Source of the DNA: Paragorgia papillata
Lineage: Eukaryota; Cnidaria; Anthozoa; Scleralcyonacea; Coralliidae
Length of the DNA: 64,000 nt
Assembly (NCBI GenBank): GCA_035771165.1
Contig: JAWNZC010000285.1
Location: 806,001-870,000, forward strand
Reading direction: 5' to 3'
In this document: positions 40,905-55,900 of the stretch, piece after piece
Position numbering within the stretch: position 1 is the stretch's first letter
Layout: each line of letters starts with the position of its first letter
The notes under the pieces: model-generated
What the model saw: the letters and a program-made list of their open reading frames with translations, nothing else
What the model was told of the DNA's origin: nothing
Database searches by the model: none
Program-made: the position numbers and the translations under genes

Positions 40905-43900
40905 CGATTTACTAGAAAGTACTCGCTCTTCGGTCTTGGGGAGAAAATTTCGATGGCTTCTTTTAACTTTAACCAGCTTTCCTATATATCAAATTGAAGC
41001 TCATTATATCGTCTTGCTGGCCCAAGAAAAATTAGAAGTGGCCCAGATCTGGTTTAAGAGTTATTCGCAAACGCCGAAACTGTGAAGGTATCATCACATT
41101 CACTTGGGGAGAAAATTTCGATGGGTTCTTTTAATTTTAACCGGCTTTCCGATATATCAAAATGAACCTCATTCTATCCTCTTGCTGGCCCAAGAAAAAT
41201 TAGAAGTGGCCCAGATCTGGTTCAAGAGTTATTCGCTTTTAAAGCGAGACGCCCAAACTGTCAATTACACAGCGCGCTAAAAATAGAACACTTTATTATT
41301 TAATTCGTCGGGATAATCTTGGGGGAAAAATTTCGAAGGGTTATTTTAATTTTAACCGGCTTTCCTATATACCAAAATGAAGCTCATTCTATCCTCTTTC
41401 TGGCCCAAGAAAAATTAGAAGTGGCCCAGATCTGGTTCAAGAGTTATTCGCTTTTAAAGTGAGACGCCCAACCTGTCAATTACACAGTGCGCTAAAAATC
41501 GAAAACTTTATTAACTATATTTCACGACATAGCCTTTGGGGGAGAGATTTCGATGCCTTCGGTTATTTTTAACCGGCTTTCCTATATACGAAATTGAAGC
41601 TAAATCGATCTTCTTGCTGGCCCAAGAAAAATTAGAAGTGGCCCAGATCTGGTTCAAGAGTTGTTCGCTTTTAAAGCAAGAAGCCCAAACTGTCAATTAC
41701 ATCGCGCCGGAAACAGAAATCTTTATTAATTGTAGTTGCCAGCATAGTCTTTGAGGGAAAAATTTCGATGGCTTCTGTTAACTTTAACCAGCTTTCCTAC
41801 ATATCAAATTGTAGCTCATTATATCGTCTTGCTGGCCCAAGAAAAATTAGAAGTGGCCCAGATCTGGTTTAAGAGTTATTCGCATAAGCCAAAACTGTGA
41901 AGGTATCACCACATTTACTTGGGGGGGGAAATTTCGATGCGTTCTTTTAATTTTAACCGGCTTTCCTATATATCAAAATGAAGCTCATTCTACCCTCTTG
42001 CTGGCGCAAGAAAAATTAGAAGTGGCCCAGATCTGGTTCAAGAGTTATTCGCTTTTAAAGCGAGACGCCCAAACTGTCAATTGCACAGCGCGCTAAAAAT
42101 AGAACACTTTATTATTAAATTCGTCGGGATAGTCTTGGGGAAAGATTTCGATGGCTTTTTTTAATATTAACCGGCTTTCCTATATGTCAAATTGAAGCTC
42201 ATTCTATCCTCTTGCTGGCCCAAGAAAAATTAGAAGTGGCCCAGATCTGGTTCAAGAGTTATTCGCTTTTAAAGTGAGACGCCCAACCTGTCAATTACAC
42301 AGCGCGCTAAAAATAGAACACTTTATTAACTATATTTCAGGACATAGCCTTTGGGGGAGAGATTTCGATGGCTTCGGTTATTTTTAACCGGCTTTCCTAT
42401 ATACGAAATTGAAGCTAAATCTATCTTCTTGCTGGCCCAAGAAAAATTAGAAGTGGCCCAGATTTGGTTCAAGAGTTGTTCGCTTTTAAAGCAAGAAGCC
42501 CAAACTGTCAATTACATCGCGCCGGAAACAGAAATCTTTATTAATTGTACTTGCCGACATAGTCTTTGGGGGGAAAATTTCGATGGCTTCTGTTAACTTT
42601 AACCAGCTTTCCTATATATCAAATTGAAGCTCATTATATCGTCTTGCTGGCCCAAGAAAAATTAGAAGTGGCCCAGATCTGGTTTAAGAGTTATTCGCAT
42701 AAGCCAAAACTGTGAAGGTATCACCACATTTACTTGGGGGGGAAATTTCGATGCGTTCTTTTAATTTTAACCGGCTTTCCTATATATCAAAATGAAGCTC
42801 ATTCTACCCTCTTGCTGGCGCAAGAAAAATTAGAAGTGGCCCAGATCTGGTTCAAGAGTTATTCGCTTTTAAAGCGAGACGCCCAAACTGTCAATTGCAC
42901 AGCGCGCTAAAAATAGAACACTTTATTATTAAATTCGTCGGGATAGTCTTGGGGAAAGATTTCGATGGCTTTTTTTAATATTAACCGGCTTTCCTATATG
43001 TCAGATTGAAGCTCATTCTATCCTCTTGCTGGCCCAAGAAAAATTAGAAGTGGCCCAGATCTGGTTCAAGAGTTATTCGCTTTTAAAGTGAGACGCCCAA
43101 CCTGTCAATTACACAGCGCGCTAAAAATAGAACACTTTATTAACTATATTTCAGGACATAGCCTTTGGGGGAGAGATTTCGATGGCTTCGGTTATTTTTA
43201 ACCGGCTTTCCTATATACGAAATTGAAGCTAAATCTATCTTCTTGCTGGCCCAAGAAAAATTAGAAGTGGCCCAGATTTGGTTCAAGAGTTGTTCGCTTT
43301 TAAAGCAAGAAGCCCAAACTGTCAATTACATCGCGCCGGAAACAGAAATCTTTATTAATTGTACTTGCCGACATAGTCTTTGGGGGGAAAATTTCGATGG
43401 CTTCTGTTAACTTTAACCAGCTTTCCTATATATCAAATTGAAGCTCATTATATCGTCTTGCTGGCCCAAGAAAAATTAGAAGTGGCCCAGATCTGGTTTA
43501 AGAGTTATTCGCAAACGCCGAAACTGTGAAGGTATCATCACATTCACTTGGGGAGAAAATTTCGATGGGTTCTTTTAATTTTAACCGGCTTTCCGATATA
43601 TCAAAATGAAGCTCATTCTATCCTCTTGCTGGCCCAAGAAAAATTAGAAGTGGCCCAGATCTGGTTCAAGAGTTATTCGCTTTTAAAGCGAGACGCCCAA
43701 ACTGTCAATTACACAGCGCGCTAAAAATCGAAAACTTTATTAACTATATTTCACGACATAGCCTTTGGGGGAGAGATTTCGATGGCTTCGGTTATTTTTA
43801 ACCGGCTTTCCTATATACGAAATTGAAGCTAAATCGATCTTCTTGCTGGCCCAAGAAAAATTAGAAATGGCCCAGATCTGGTTCAAGAGTTGTTCGCTTT

Positions 43901-46900
43901 TAAAGCAAGAAGCCCAAACTGTCAATTACATCGCGCCGGAAACAGAAATCTTTATTAATTGTAGTTGCCAGCATAGTCTTTGGGGGGGAAATTTCGATGG
44001 CTTCTGTTAACTTTAACCAGCTTTCCTATATATCAAATTGAAGCTCATTATATCGTCTTGCTGGCCCAAGAAAAATTAGAAGTGGCCCAGATCTGGTTTA
44101 AGAGTTATTCGCATAAGCCAAAACTGTGGAGGTATCACCACATTCACTTGGGGGGGAAATTTCGATGCGTTCTTTTAATTTTAACCGGCTTTCCTATATA
44201 TCAAAATGAAGCTCATTCTATCCTCTTGCTGGCCCAAGAAAAATTAGAAGTGGCCCAGATCTGGTTCAAGAGTTATTCGCTTTTAAAGCGAGACGCCCAA
44301 ACTGTCAATTGCACAGCGCGCTAAAAATAGAACACTTTATTATTAAATTCGTCGGGATAGTCTTGGGGAAAGATTTCGATGGCTTTTTTTAATATTAACC
44401 GGCTTTCCTATATGTCAAATTGAAGCTCATTCTATCCTCTTGCTGGCCCAAGAAAAATTAGAAGTGGCCCAAGAAAAATTAGAAGTGGCCCAGATCTGGT
44501 TCAAGAGTTATTCGCTTTTAAAGCGAGACGCCCAAACTGTCAATTGCACAGCGCGCTAAAAATAGAACACTTTATTATTAAATTCGTCGGGATAGTCTTG
44601 GGGAAAGATTTCGATGGCTTTTTTTAATATTAACCGGCTTTCCTATATGTCAAATTGAAGCTCATTCTATCCTCTTGCTGGCCCAAGAAAAATTAGAAGT
44701 GGCCCAGATCTGGTTCAAGAGTTATTCGCTTTTAAAGTGAGACGCCCAACCTGTCAATTACACAGCGCGCTAAAAATAGAACACTTTATTAACTATATTT
44801 CAGGACATAGCCTTTGGGGGAGAGATTTCGATGGCTTCGGTTATTTTTAACCGGCTTTCCTATATACGAAATTGAAGCTAAATCTATCTTCTTGCTGGCC
44901 CAAGAAAAATTAGAAGTGGCCCAGATTTGGTTCCAGAGTTGTTCGCTTTTAAAGCAAGAAGCCCAAACTGTCAATTACATCGCGCCGGAAACAGAAATCT
45001 TTATTAATTGTACTTGCCGACATAGTCTTTGGGGGGAAAATTTCGATGGCTTCTGTTAACTTTAACCAGCTTTCCTATATATCAAATTGAAGCTCATTAT
45101 ATCGTCTTGCTGGCCCAAGAAAAATTAGAAGTGGCCCAGATCTGGTTTAAGAGTTATTCGCATAAGCCAAAACTGTGAAGGTATCACCACATTTACTTGG
45201 GGGGGAAATTTCGATGCGTTCTTTTAATTTTAACCGGCTTTCCTATATATCAAAATGAAGCTCATTCTACCCTCTTGCTGGCGCAAGAAAAATTAGAAGT
45301 GGCCCAGATCTGGTTCAAGAGTTATTCGCTTTTAAAGCGAGACGCCCAAACTGTCAATTGCACAGCGCGCTAAAAATAGAACACTTTATTATTAAATTCG
45401 TCGGGATAGTCTTGGGGAAAGATTTCGATGGCTTTTTTTAATATTAACCGGCTTTCCTATATGTCAAATTGAAGCTCATTCTATCCTCTTGCTGGCCCAA
45501 GAAAAATTAGAAGTGGCCCAGATCTGGTTCAAGAGTTATTCGCTTTTAAAGTGAGACGCCCAACCTATCAATTACACAGCGCGCTAAAAATAGAACACTT
45601 TATTAACTATATTTCAGGACATAGCCTTTGGGGGAGAGATTTCGATGGCTTCGGTTATTTTTAACCGGCTTTCCTATATACGAAATTGAAGCTAAATCTA
45701 TCTTCTTGCTGGCCCAAGAAAAATTAGAAGTGGCCCAGATTTGGTTCAAGAGTTGTTCGCTTTTAAAGCAAGAAGCCCAAACTGTCAATTACATCGCGCC
45801 GGAAACAGAAATCTTTATTAATTGTACTTGCCGACATAGTCTTTGGGGGGAAAATTTCGATGGCTTCTGTTAACTTTAACCAGCTTTCCTATATATCAAA
45901 TTGAAGCTCATTATATCGTCTTGCTGGCCCAAGAAAAATTAGAAGTGGCCCAGATCTGGTTTAAGAGTTATTCGCATAAGCCAAAACTGTGAAGGTATCA
46001 CCACATTTACTTGGGGGGGAAATTTCGATGCGTTCTTTTAATTTTAACCGGCTTTCCTATATATCAAAATGAAGCTCATTCTACCCTCTTGCTGGCGCAA
46101 GAAAAATTAGAAGTGGCCCAGATCTGGTTCAAGAGTTATTCGCTTTTAAAGCGAGACGCCCAAACTGTCAATTGCACAGCGCGCTAAAAATAGAACACTT
46201 TATTATTAAATTCGTCGGGATAGTCTTGGGGAAAGATTTCGATGGCTTTTTTTAATATTAACCGGCTTTCCTATATGTCAAATTGAAGCTCATTCTATCC
46301 TCTTGCTGGCCCAAGAAAAATTAGAAGTGGCCCAGATCTGGTTCAAGAGTTATTCGCTTTTAAAGTGAGACGCCCAACCTGTCAATTACACAGCGCGCTA
46401 AAAATAGAACACTTTATTAACTATATTTCAGGACATAGCCTTTGGGGGAGAGATTTCGATGGCTTCGGTTATTTTTAACCGGCTTTCCTATATACGAAAT
46501 TGAAGCTAAATCTATCTTCTTGCTGGCCCAAGAAAAATTAGAAGTGGCCCAGATTTGGTTCAAGAGTTGTTCGCTTTTAAAGCAAGAAGCCCAAACTGTC
46601 AATTACATCGCGCCGGAAACAGAAATCTTTATTAATTGTACTTGCCGACATAGTCTTTGGGGGGAAAATTTCGATGGCTTCTGTTAACTTTAACCAGCTT
46701 TCCTATATATGAAATTGAAGCTCATTATATCGTCTTGCTGGCCCAAGAAAAATTAGAAGTGGCCCAGATCTGGTTTAAGAGTTATTCGCAAACGCCGAAA
46801 CTGTGAAGGTATCATCACATTCACTTGGGGGAGAAAATTTCGATGGGTTCTTTTAATTTTAACCGGCTTTCCGATATATCAAAATGAAGCTCATTCTATC

Positions 46901-49900
46901 CTCTTGCTGGCCCAAGAAAAATTAGAAGTGGCCCAGATCTCGTTCAAGAGTTATTTGCTTTTAAAGCGAGACGCCCAAACTGTCAATTACACAGCGCGCT
47001 AAAAATCGAAAACTTTATTAACTATATTTCACGACATAGCCTTTGGGGGAGAGATTTCGATGGCTTCGGTTATTTTTAACCGGCTTTCCTATATACGAAA
47101 TTGAAGCTAAATCGATCTTCTTGCTGGCCCAAGAAAAATTAGAAGTGGCCCAGATCTGGTTCAAGAGTTGTTCGCTTTTAAAGCAAGAAGCCCAAACTGT
47201 CAATTACATCGCGCCGGAAACAGAAATCTTTATTAATTGTAGTTGCCAGCATAGTCTTTGGGGGGGAAATTTCGATGGCTTCTGTTAACTTTAACCAGCT
47301 TTCCTATATATCAAATTGAAGCTCATTATATCGTCTTGCTGGCCCAAGAAAAATTAGAAGTGGCCCAGATCTGGTTTAAGAGTTATTCGCATAAGCCAAA
47401 ACTGTGGAGGTATCACCACATTCACTTGGGGGGGAAATTTCGAGGCGTTCTTTTAATTTTAACCGGCTTTCCTATATATCAAAATGAAGCTCATTCTATC
47501 CTCTTGCTGGCCCAAGAAAAATTAGAAGTGGCCCAGATCTGGTTCAAGAGTTATTCGCTTTTAAAGCGAGACGCCCAAACTGTCAATTGCACAGCGCGCT
47601 AAAAATAGAACACTTTATTATTAAATTCGTCGGGATAGTCTTGGGGAAAGATTTCGATGGCTTTTTTTAATATTAACCGGCTTTCCTATATGTCAAATTG
47701 AAGCTCATTCTATCCTCTTGCTGGCCCAAGAAAAATTAGAAGTGGCCCAGATCTGGTTCAAGAGTTATTCGCTTATAAAGTGAGACGCCCAACCTGTCAA
47801 TTACACAGCGCGCTTAAAATAGAACACTTTATTAACTATATTTCAGGACATAGCCTTTGGGGGAGAGATTTCGATGGCTTCGGTTATTTTTAACCGGCTT
47901 TCCTATATACGAAATTGAAGCTAAATCTATCTTCTTGCTGGCCCAAGAAAAATTAGAAGTGGCCCAGATTTGGTTCAAGAGTTGTTCGCTTTTAAAGCAA
48001 GAAGCCCAAACTGTCAATTACATCGCGCCGGAAACAGAAATCTTTATTAATTGTACTTGCCGACATAGTCTTTGGGGGGAAAATTTCGATGGCTTCTGTT
48101 AACTTTAACCAGCTTTCCTATATATGAAATTGAAGCTCATTATATCGTCTTGCTGGCCCAAGAAAAATTAGAAGTGGCCCAGATCTGGTTTAAGAGTTAT
48201 TCGCAAACGCCGAAACTGTGAAGGTATCATCACATTCACTTGGGGAGAAAATTTCGATGGGTTCTTTTAATTTTAACCGGCTTTCCGATATATCAAAATG
48301 AAGCTCATTCTATCCTCTTGCTGGCCCAAGAAAAATTAGAAGTGGCCCAGATCTGGTTCAAGAGTTATTTGCTTTTAAAGCGAGACGCCCAAACTGTCAA
48401 TTACACAGCGCGCTAAAAATCGAAAACTTTATTAACTATATTTCACGACATAGCCTTTGGGGGAGAGATTTCGATGGCTTCGGTTATTTTTAACCGGCTT
48501 TCCTATATACGAAATTGAAGCTAAATCGATCTTCTTGCTGGCCCAAGAAAAATTAGAAGTGGCCCAGATCTGGTTCAAGAGTTGTTCGCTTTTAAAGCAA
48601 GAAGCCCAAACTGTCAATTACATCGCGCCGGAAACAGAAATCTTTATTAATTGTAGTTGCCAGCATAGTCTTTGGGGGGGAAATTTCGATGGCTTCTGTT
48701 AACTTTAACCAGCTTTCCTATATATCAAATTGAAGCTCATTATATCGTCTTGCTGGCCCAAGAAAAATTAGAAGTGGCCCAGATCTGGTTTAAGAGTTAT
48801 TCGCATAAGCCAAAACTGTGGAGGTATCACCACATTCACTTGGGGGGGAAAATTTCGATGCGTTCTTTTAATTTTAACCGGCTTTCCTATATATCAAAAT
48901 GAAGCTCATTCTATCCTCTTGCTGGCCCAAGAAAAATTAGAAGTGGCCCAGATCTGGTTCAAGAGTTATTCGCTTTTAAAGCGAGACGCCCAAACTGTCA
49001 ATTGCACAGCGCGCTAAAAATAGAACACTTTATTATTAAATTCGTCGGGATAGTCTTGGGGAAAGATTTCGATGGCTTTTTTTAATATTAACCGGCTTTC
49101 CTATATGTCAAATTGAAGCTCATTCTATCCTCTTGCTGGCCCAAGAAAAATTAGAAGTGGCCCAGATCTGGTTCAAGAGTTATTCGCTTTTAAAGTGAGA
49201 CGCCCAACCTGTCAATTACACAGCGCGCTTAAAATAGAACACTTTATTAACTATATTTCACGACATAGCCTTTGGGGGAGAGATTTCGATGGCTTCGGTT
49301 ATTTTTAACCGGCTTTCCTATATACGAAATTGAAGCTAAATCGATCTTCTTGCTGGCCCAAGAAAAATTAGAAGTGGCCCAGATCTGGTTCAAGAGTTGT
49401 TCGCTTTTAAAGCAAGAAGCCCAAACTGTCAATTACATCGCGCCGGAAACAGAAATCTTTATTAATTGTAGTTGCCAGCATAGTCTTTGGGGGGGAAATT
49501 TCGATGGCTTCTGTTAACTTTAACCAGCTTTCCTATATATCAAATTGAAACTCATTATATCGTCTTGCTGGCCCAAGAAAAATTAGAAGTGGCCCAGATC
49601 TGGTTTAAGAGTTATTCGCATAAGCCAAAACTGTGGAGGTATCACCACATTCACTTAGGGGGGAAATTTCGATGCGTTCTTTTAATTTTAACCGGCTTTC
49701 CTATATATCAAAATGAAGCTCATTCTATCCTCTTGCTGGCCCAAGAAAAATTAGAAGTGGCCCAGATCTGGTTCAAGAGTTATTCGCTTTTAAAGCGAGG
49801 CGCCCAAACTGTCAATTGCACAGCGCGCTAAAAATAGAACACTTTATTATTAAATTCGTCGGGATAGTCTTGGGGAAAGATTTCGATGGCTTTTTTTAAT

Positions 49901-52900
49901 ATTAACCGGCTTTCCTATATGTCAAATTGAAGCTCATTCTATCCTCTTGCTGGCCCAAGAAAAATTAGAAGTGGCCCAGATCTGGTTCAAGAGTTATTCG
50001 CTTTTAAAGTGAGACGCCCAACCTGTCAATTACACAGCGGGCTTAAAATAGAACACTTTATTAACTATATTTCACGACATAGCCTTTGGGGGAGAGATTT
50101 CGATGGCTTCGGTTATTTTTAACCGGCTTTCCTATATACGAAATTGAAGCTAAATCGATCTTCTTGCTGGCCCAAGAAAAATTAGAAGTGGCCCAGATCT
50201 GGTTCAAGAGTTATTCGCTTTTAAAGCGAGGCGCCCAAACTGTCAATTGCACAGCGCGCTAAAAATAGAACACTTTATTATTAAATTCGTCGGGATAGTC
50301 TTGGGGAAAGATTTCGATGGCTTTTTTTAATATTAACCGGCTTTCCTATATGTCAAATTGAAGCTCATTCTATCCTCTTGCTGGCCCAAGAAAAATTAGA
50401 AGTGGCCCAGATCTGGTTCAAGAGTTATTCGCTTTTAAAGTGAGACGCCCAACCTGTCAATTACACAGCGCGCTTAAAATAGAACACTTTATTAACTATA
50501 TTTCACGACATAGCCTTTGGGGGAGAGATTTCGATGGCTTCGGTTATTTTTAACCGGCTTTCCTATATACGAAATTGAAGCTAAATCGATCTTCTTGCTG
50601 GCCCAAGAAAAATTAGAAGTGGCCCAGATCTGGTTCAAGAGTTCGCTTTTAAAGCAAGAAGCCCAAACTGTCAATTACATCGCGCCGGAAACAGAAATCT
50701 TTATTAATTGTAGTTGCCAGCATAGTCTTTGGGGGGGAAATTTCGATGGCTTCTGTTAACTTTAACCAGCTTTCCTATATATCAAATTGAAACTCATTAT
50801 ATCGTCTTGCTGGCCCAAGAAAAATTAGAAGTGGCCCAGATCTGGTTTAAGAGTTATTCGCATAAGCCAAAACTGTGGAGGTATCACCACATTCACTTGG
50901 GGGGGAAATTTCGATGCGTTCTTTTAATTTTAACCGGCTTTCCTATATCAAAATGAAGCTCATTCTATCCTCTTGCTGGCCCAAGAAAAATTAGAAGTGG
51001 CCCAGATCTGGTTCAAGAGTTATTCGCTTTTAAAGCGAGGCGCCCAAACTGTCAATTGCACAGCGCGCTAAAAATAGAACACTTTATTATTAAATTCGTC
51101 GGGATAGTCTTGGGGAAAGATTTCGATGGCTTTTTTTAATATTAACCGGCTTTCCTATATGTCAAATTGAAGCTCATTCTATCCTCTTGCTGGCCCAAGA
51201 AAAATTAGAAGTGGCCCAGATCTGGTTCAAGAGTTATTCGCTTTTAAAGTGAGACGCCCAACCTGTCAATTACACAGCGCGCTTAAAATAGAACACTTTA
51301 TTAACTATATTTCACGACATAGCCTTTGGGGGAGAGATTTCGATGGCTTCGGTTATTTTTAACCGGCTTTCCTATATACGAAATTGAAGCTAAATCGATC
51401 TTCTTGCTGGCCCAAGAAAAATTAGAAGTGGCCCAGATCTGGTTCAAGAGTTATTCGCTTTTAAAGCGAGGCGCCCAAACTGTCAATTGCACAGCGCGCT
51501 AAAAATAGAACACTTTATTATTAAATTCGTCGGGATAGTCTTGGGGAAAGATTTCGATGGCTTTTTTTAATATTAACCGGCTTTCCTATATGTCAAATTG
51601 AAGCTCATTCTATCCTCTTGCTGGCCCAAGAAAAATTAGAAGTGGCCCAGATCTGGTTCAAGAGTTATTCGCTTTTAAAGTGAGACGCCCAACCTGTCAA
51701 TTACACAGCGCGCTTAAAATAGAACACTTTATTAACTATATTTCACGACATAGCCTTTGGGGGAGAGATTTCGATGGCTTCGGTTATTTTTAACCGGCTT
51801 TCCTATATACGAAATTGAAGCTAAATCGATCTTCTTGCTGGCCCAAGAAAAATTAGAAGTGGCCCAGATCTGGTTCAAGAGTTGTTCGCTTTTAAAGCAA
51901 GAAGCCCAAACTGTCAATTACATCGCGCCGGAAACAGAAATCTTTATTAATTGTAGTTGCCAGCATAGTCTTTGGGGGGAAAATTTCGATGGCTTCTGTT
52001 AACTTTAACCAGCTTTCCTATATATCAAATTGAAGCTCATTATATCCTCTTGCTGGCCCAAGAAAAATTAGAAGTGGCCCAGATCTGGTTCAAGAGTTGT
52101 TCGCTTTTAAAGCGAGGCGCCCAAACTGTCAATTGCACAGCGCGCTAAAAATAGAACACTTTATTATTAAATTCGTCGGGATAGTCTTGGGGAAAGATTT
52201 CGATGGCTTTTTTTAATATTAACCGGCTTTCCTATATGTCAAATTGAAGCTCATTCTATCCTCTTGCTGGCCCAAGAAAAATTAGAAGTGGCCCAGATCT
52301 GGTTCAAGAGTTATTCGCTTTTAAAGTGAGACGCCCAACCTGTCAATTACACAGCGCGCTTAAAATAGAACACTTTATTAACTATATTTCACGACATAGC
52401 CTTTGGGGGAGAGATTTCGATGGCTTCGGTTATTTTTAACCGGCTTTCCTATATACGAAATTGAAGCTAAATCGATCTTCTTGCTGGCCCAAGAAAAATT
52501 AGAAGTGGCCCAGATCTGGTTCAAGAGTTATTCGCTTTTAAAGCGAGGCGCCCAAACTGTCAATTGCACAGCGCGCTAAAAATAGAACACTTTATTATTA
52601 AATTCGTCGGGATAGTCTTGGGGAAAGATTTCGATGGCTTTTTTTAATATTAACCGGCTTTCCTATATGTCAAATTGAAGCTCATTCTATCCTCTTGCTG
52701 GCCCAAGAAAAATTAGAAGTGGCCCAGATCTGGTTCAAGAGTTATTCGCTTTTAAAGTGAGACGCCCAACCTGTCAATTACACAGCGCGCTTAAAATAGA
52801 ACACTTTATTAACTATATTTCACGACATAGCCTTTGGGGGAGAGATTTCGATGGCTTCGGTTATTTTTAACCGGCTTTCCTATATACGAAATTGAAGCTA

Positions 52901-55900
52901 AATCGATCTTCTTGCTGGCCCAAGAAAAATTAGAAGTGGCCCAGATCTGGTTCAAGAGTTGTTCGCTTTTAAAGCAAGAAGCCCAAACTGTCAATTACAT
53001 CGCGCCGGAAACAGAAATCTTTATTAATTGTAGTTGCCAGCATAGTCTTTGGGGGGAAAATTTCGATGGCTTCTGTTAACTTTAACCAGCTTTCCTATAT
53101 ATCAAATTGAAGCTCATTATATCGTCTTGCTGGCCCAAGAAAAATTAGAAGTGGCCCAGATCTGGTTTATGAGTTATTCGCATAAGCCAAAACTGTGAAG
53201 GTATCACGACATTCACTTGGGGGGAAAATTTCGATGCGTTCTTTTAATTTTAACCGGCTTTCCTATATATCAAAATGAAGCTCATTCTATCCTCTTGCTG
53301 GCCCAAGAAAAATTAGAAGTGGCCCAGATCTGGTTCAAGAGTTATTCGCTTTTAAAGCGAGACGCCCAAACTGTCAATTACACAGCGCGCTAAAAATAGA
53401 ACACTTTATTATTTAATTCGTCGGGATAGTCTTGCGGGGAAAATTTCGAAGGGTTATTTTAATTTTAACCGGCTTTCCTATATACCAAAATGAAGCTCAT
53501 TCTATCCTCTTTCTGGCCCAAGAAAAATTAGAAGTGGCCCAGATCTGGTTCAAGAGTTATTCGCTTTTAAAGTGAGACGCCCAACCTGTCAATTACACAG
53601 CGCGCTAAAAATCGAAAACTTTATTAACTATATTTCACGACATAGCCTTTGGGGGAGAGATTTCGATGGCTTCGGTTATTTTTAACCGGCTTTCCTATAT
53701 ACGAAATTGAAGCTAAATCGATCTTCTTGCTGGCCCAAGAAAAATTAGAAGTGGCCCAGATCTGGTTCAAGAGTTGTTCGCTTTTAAAGCAAGAAGCCCA
53801 AACTGTCAATTACATCGCGCCGGAAACAGAAATCTTTATTAATTGTAGTTGCCAGCATAGTCTTTGGGGGAAAATTTTCGATGGCTTCTGTTAACTTTAA
53901 CCAGCTTTCCTATATATCAAATTGAAGCTCATTATATCGTCTTGCTGGCCCAAGAAAAATTAGAAGTGGCCCAGATCTGGTTTAAGAGTTATTCGCATAA
54001 GCCAAAACTGTGAAGGTATCACCACATTCACTTGGGGGGGAAATTTCGATGCGTTCTTTTAATTTTAACCGGCTTTCCTATATATCAAAATGAAGCTCAT
54101 TCTATCCTCTTGCTGGCCCAAGAAAAATTAGAAGTGGCCCAGATCTGGTTCAAGAGTTATTCGCTTTTAAAGCGAGACGCCCAAACTGTCAATTGCACAG
54201 CGCGCTAAAAATAGAACACTTTATTATTAAATTCGTCGGGATAGTCTTGGGGAAAGATTTCGATGGCTTTTTTTAATATTAACCGGCTTTCCTATATGTC
54301 AAATTGAAGCTCATTCTATCCTCTTGCTGGCCCAAGAAAAATTAGAAGTGGCCCAGATCTGGTTCAAGAGTTATTCGCTTTTAAAGTGAGACGCCCAACC
54401 TGTCAATTACACAGCGCGCTAAAAATCGAACACTTTATTAACTATATTTCACGACATAGCCTTTGGGGGAGAGATTTCGATGGCTTCGGTTATTTTTAAC
54501 CGGCTTTCCTATATACGAAATTGAAGCTAAATCGATCTTCTTGCTGGCCCAAGAAAAATTAGAAGTGGCCCAGATCTGGTTCAAGAGTTGTTCGCTTTTA
54601 AAGCAAGAAGCCCAAACTGTCAATTACATCGCGCCGGAAACAGAAATCTTTATTAATTGTAGTTGCCAGCATAGTCTTTGGGGGGAAAATTTCATTGGCT
54701 TCTGTTAACTTTAACCAGCTTTCCTATATATCAAATTGAAGCTCATTATATCGTCTTGCTGGCCCAAGAAAAATTAGAAGTGGCCCGGATCTGGTTTAAG
54801 AGTTATTCGCATAAGCCAAAACTGTGAAGGTATCACCACATTCACTTGGGGGGGAAATTTCGATGCGTTCTTTTAATTTTAACCGGCTTTCCTATATATC
54901 AAAATGAAGCTCATTCTATCCTCTTGCTGGCCCAAGAAAAATTAGAAGTGGCCCAGATCTGGTTCAAGAGTTATTCGCTTTTAAAGCGAGACGCCCAAAC
55001 TGTCAATTACACAGCGCGCTAAAAATAGAACACTTTATTATTTAATTCGTCGGGATAGTCTTGCGGGGAAAATTTCGAAGGGTTATTTTAATTTTAACCG
55101 GCTTTCCTATATACCAAAATGAAGCTCATTCTATCCTCTTTCTGGCCCAAGAAAAATTAGAAGTGGCCCAGATCTGGTTCAAGAGTTATTCGCTTTTAAA
55201 GTGAGACGCCCAACCTGTCAATTACACAGCGCGCTAAAAATCGAAAACTTTATTAACTATATTTCACGACATAGCCTTTGGGGGAGAGATTTCGATGGCT
55301 TCGGTTATTTTTAACCGGCTTTCCTATATACGAAATTGAAGCTAAATCGATCTTCTTGCTGGCCCAAGAAAAATTAGAAGTGGCCCAGATCTGGTTCAAG
55401 AGTTGTTCGCTTTTAAAGCAAGAAGCCCAAACTGTCAATTACATCGCGCCGGAAACAGAAATCTTTATTAATTGTAGTTGCCAGCATAGTCTTTGGGGGG
55501 AAAATTTCGATGGCTTCTGTTAACTTTAACCAGCTTTCCTATATATCAAATTGAAGCTCATTATATCGTCTTGCTGGCCCAAGAAAAATTAGAAGTGGCC
55601 CAGATCTGGTTCAAGAGTTATTCGCTTTTAAAGCGCGACGCCCAAACTGTCAATTACACAGCGCGCTAAAAATAGAACAATTTATTATTTAATTCGTCGG
55701 GATAGTCTTGTGGGGAAAATTTCGAAGGGTTATTTTAATTTTAACCGGCTTTCCTATATACCAAAATGCAGCTGATTCTATCCTCTTTCTGGCCCAAGAA
55801 AAATTAGAAGTGGCCCAGATCTGGTTCAAGAGTTATTCGCTTTTAAAGTGAGACGCCCAACCTGTCAATTACACAGCGCGCTAAAAATCGAAAACTTTAT

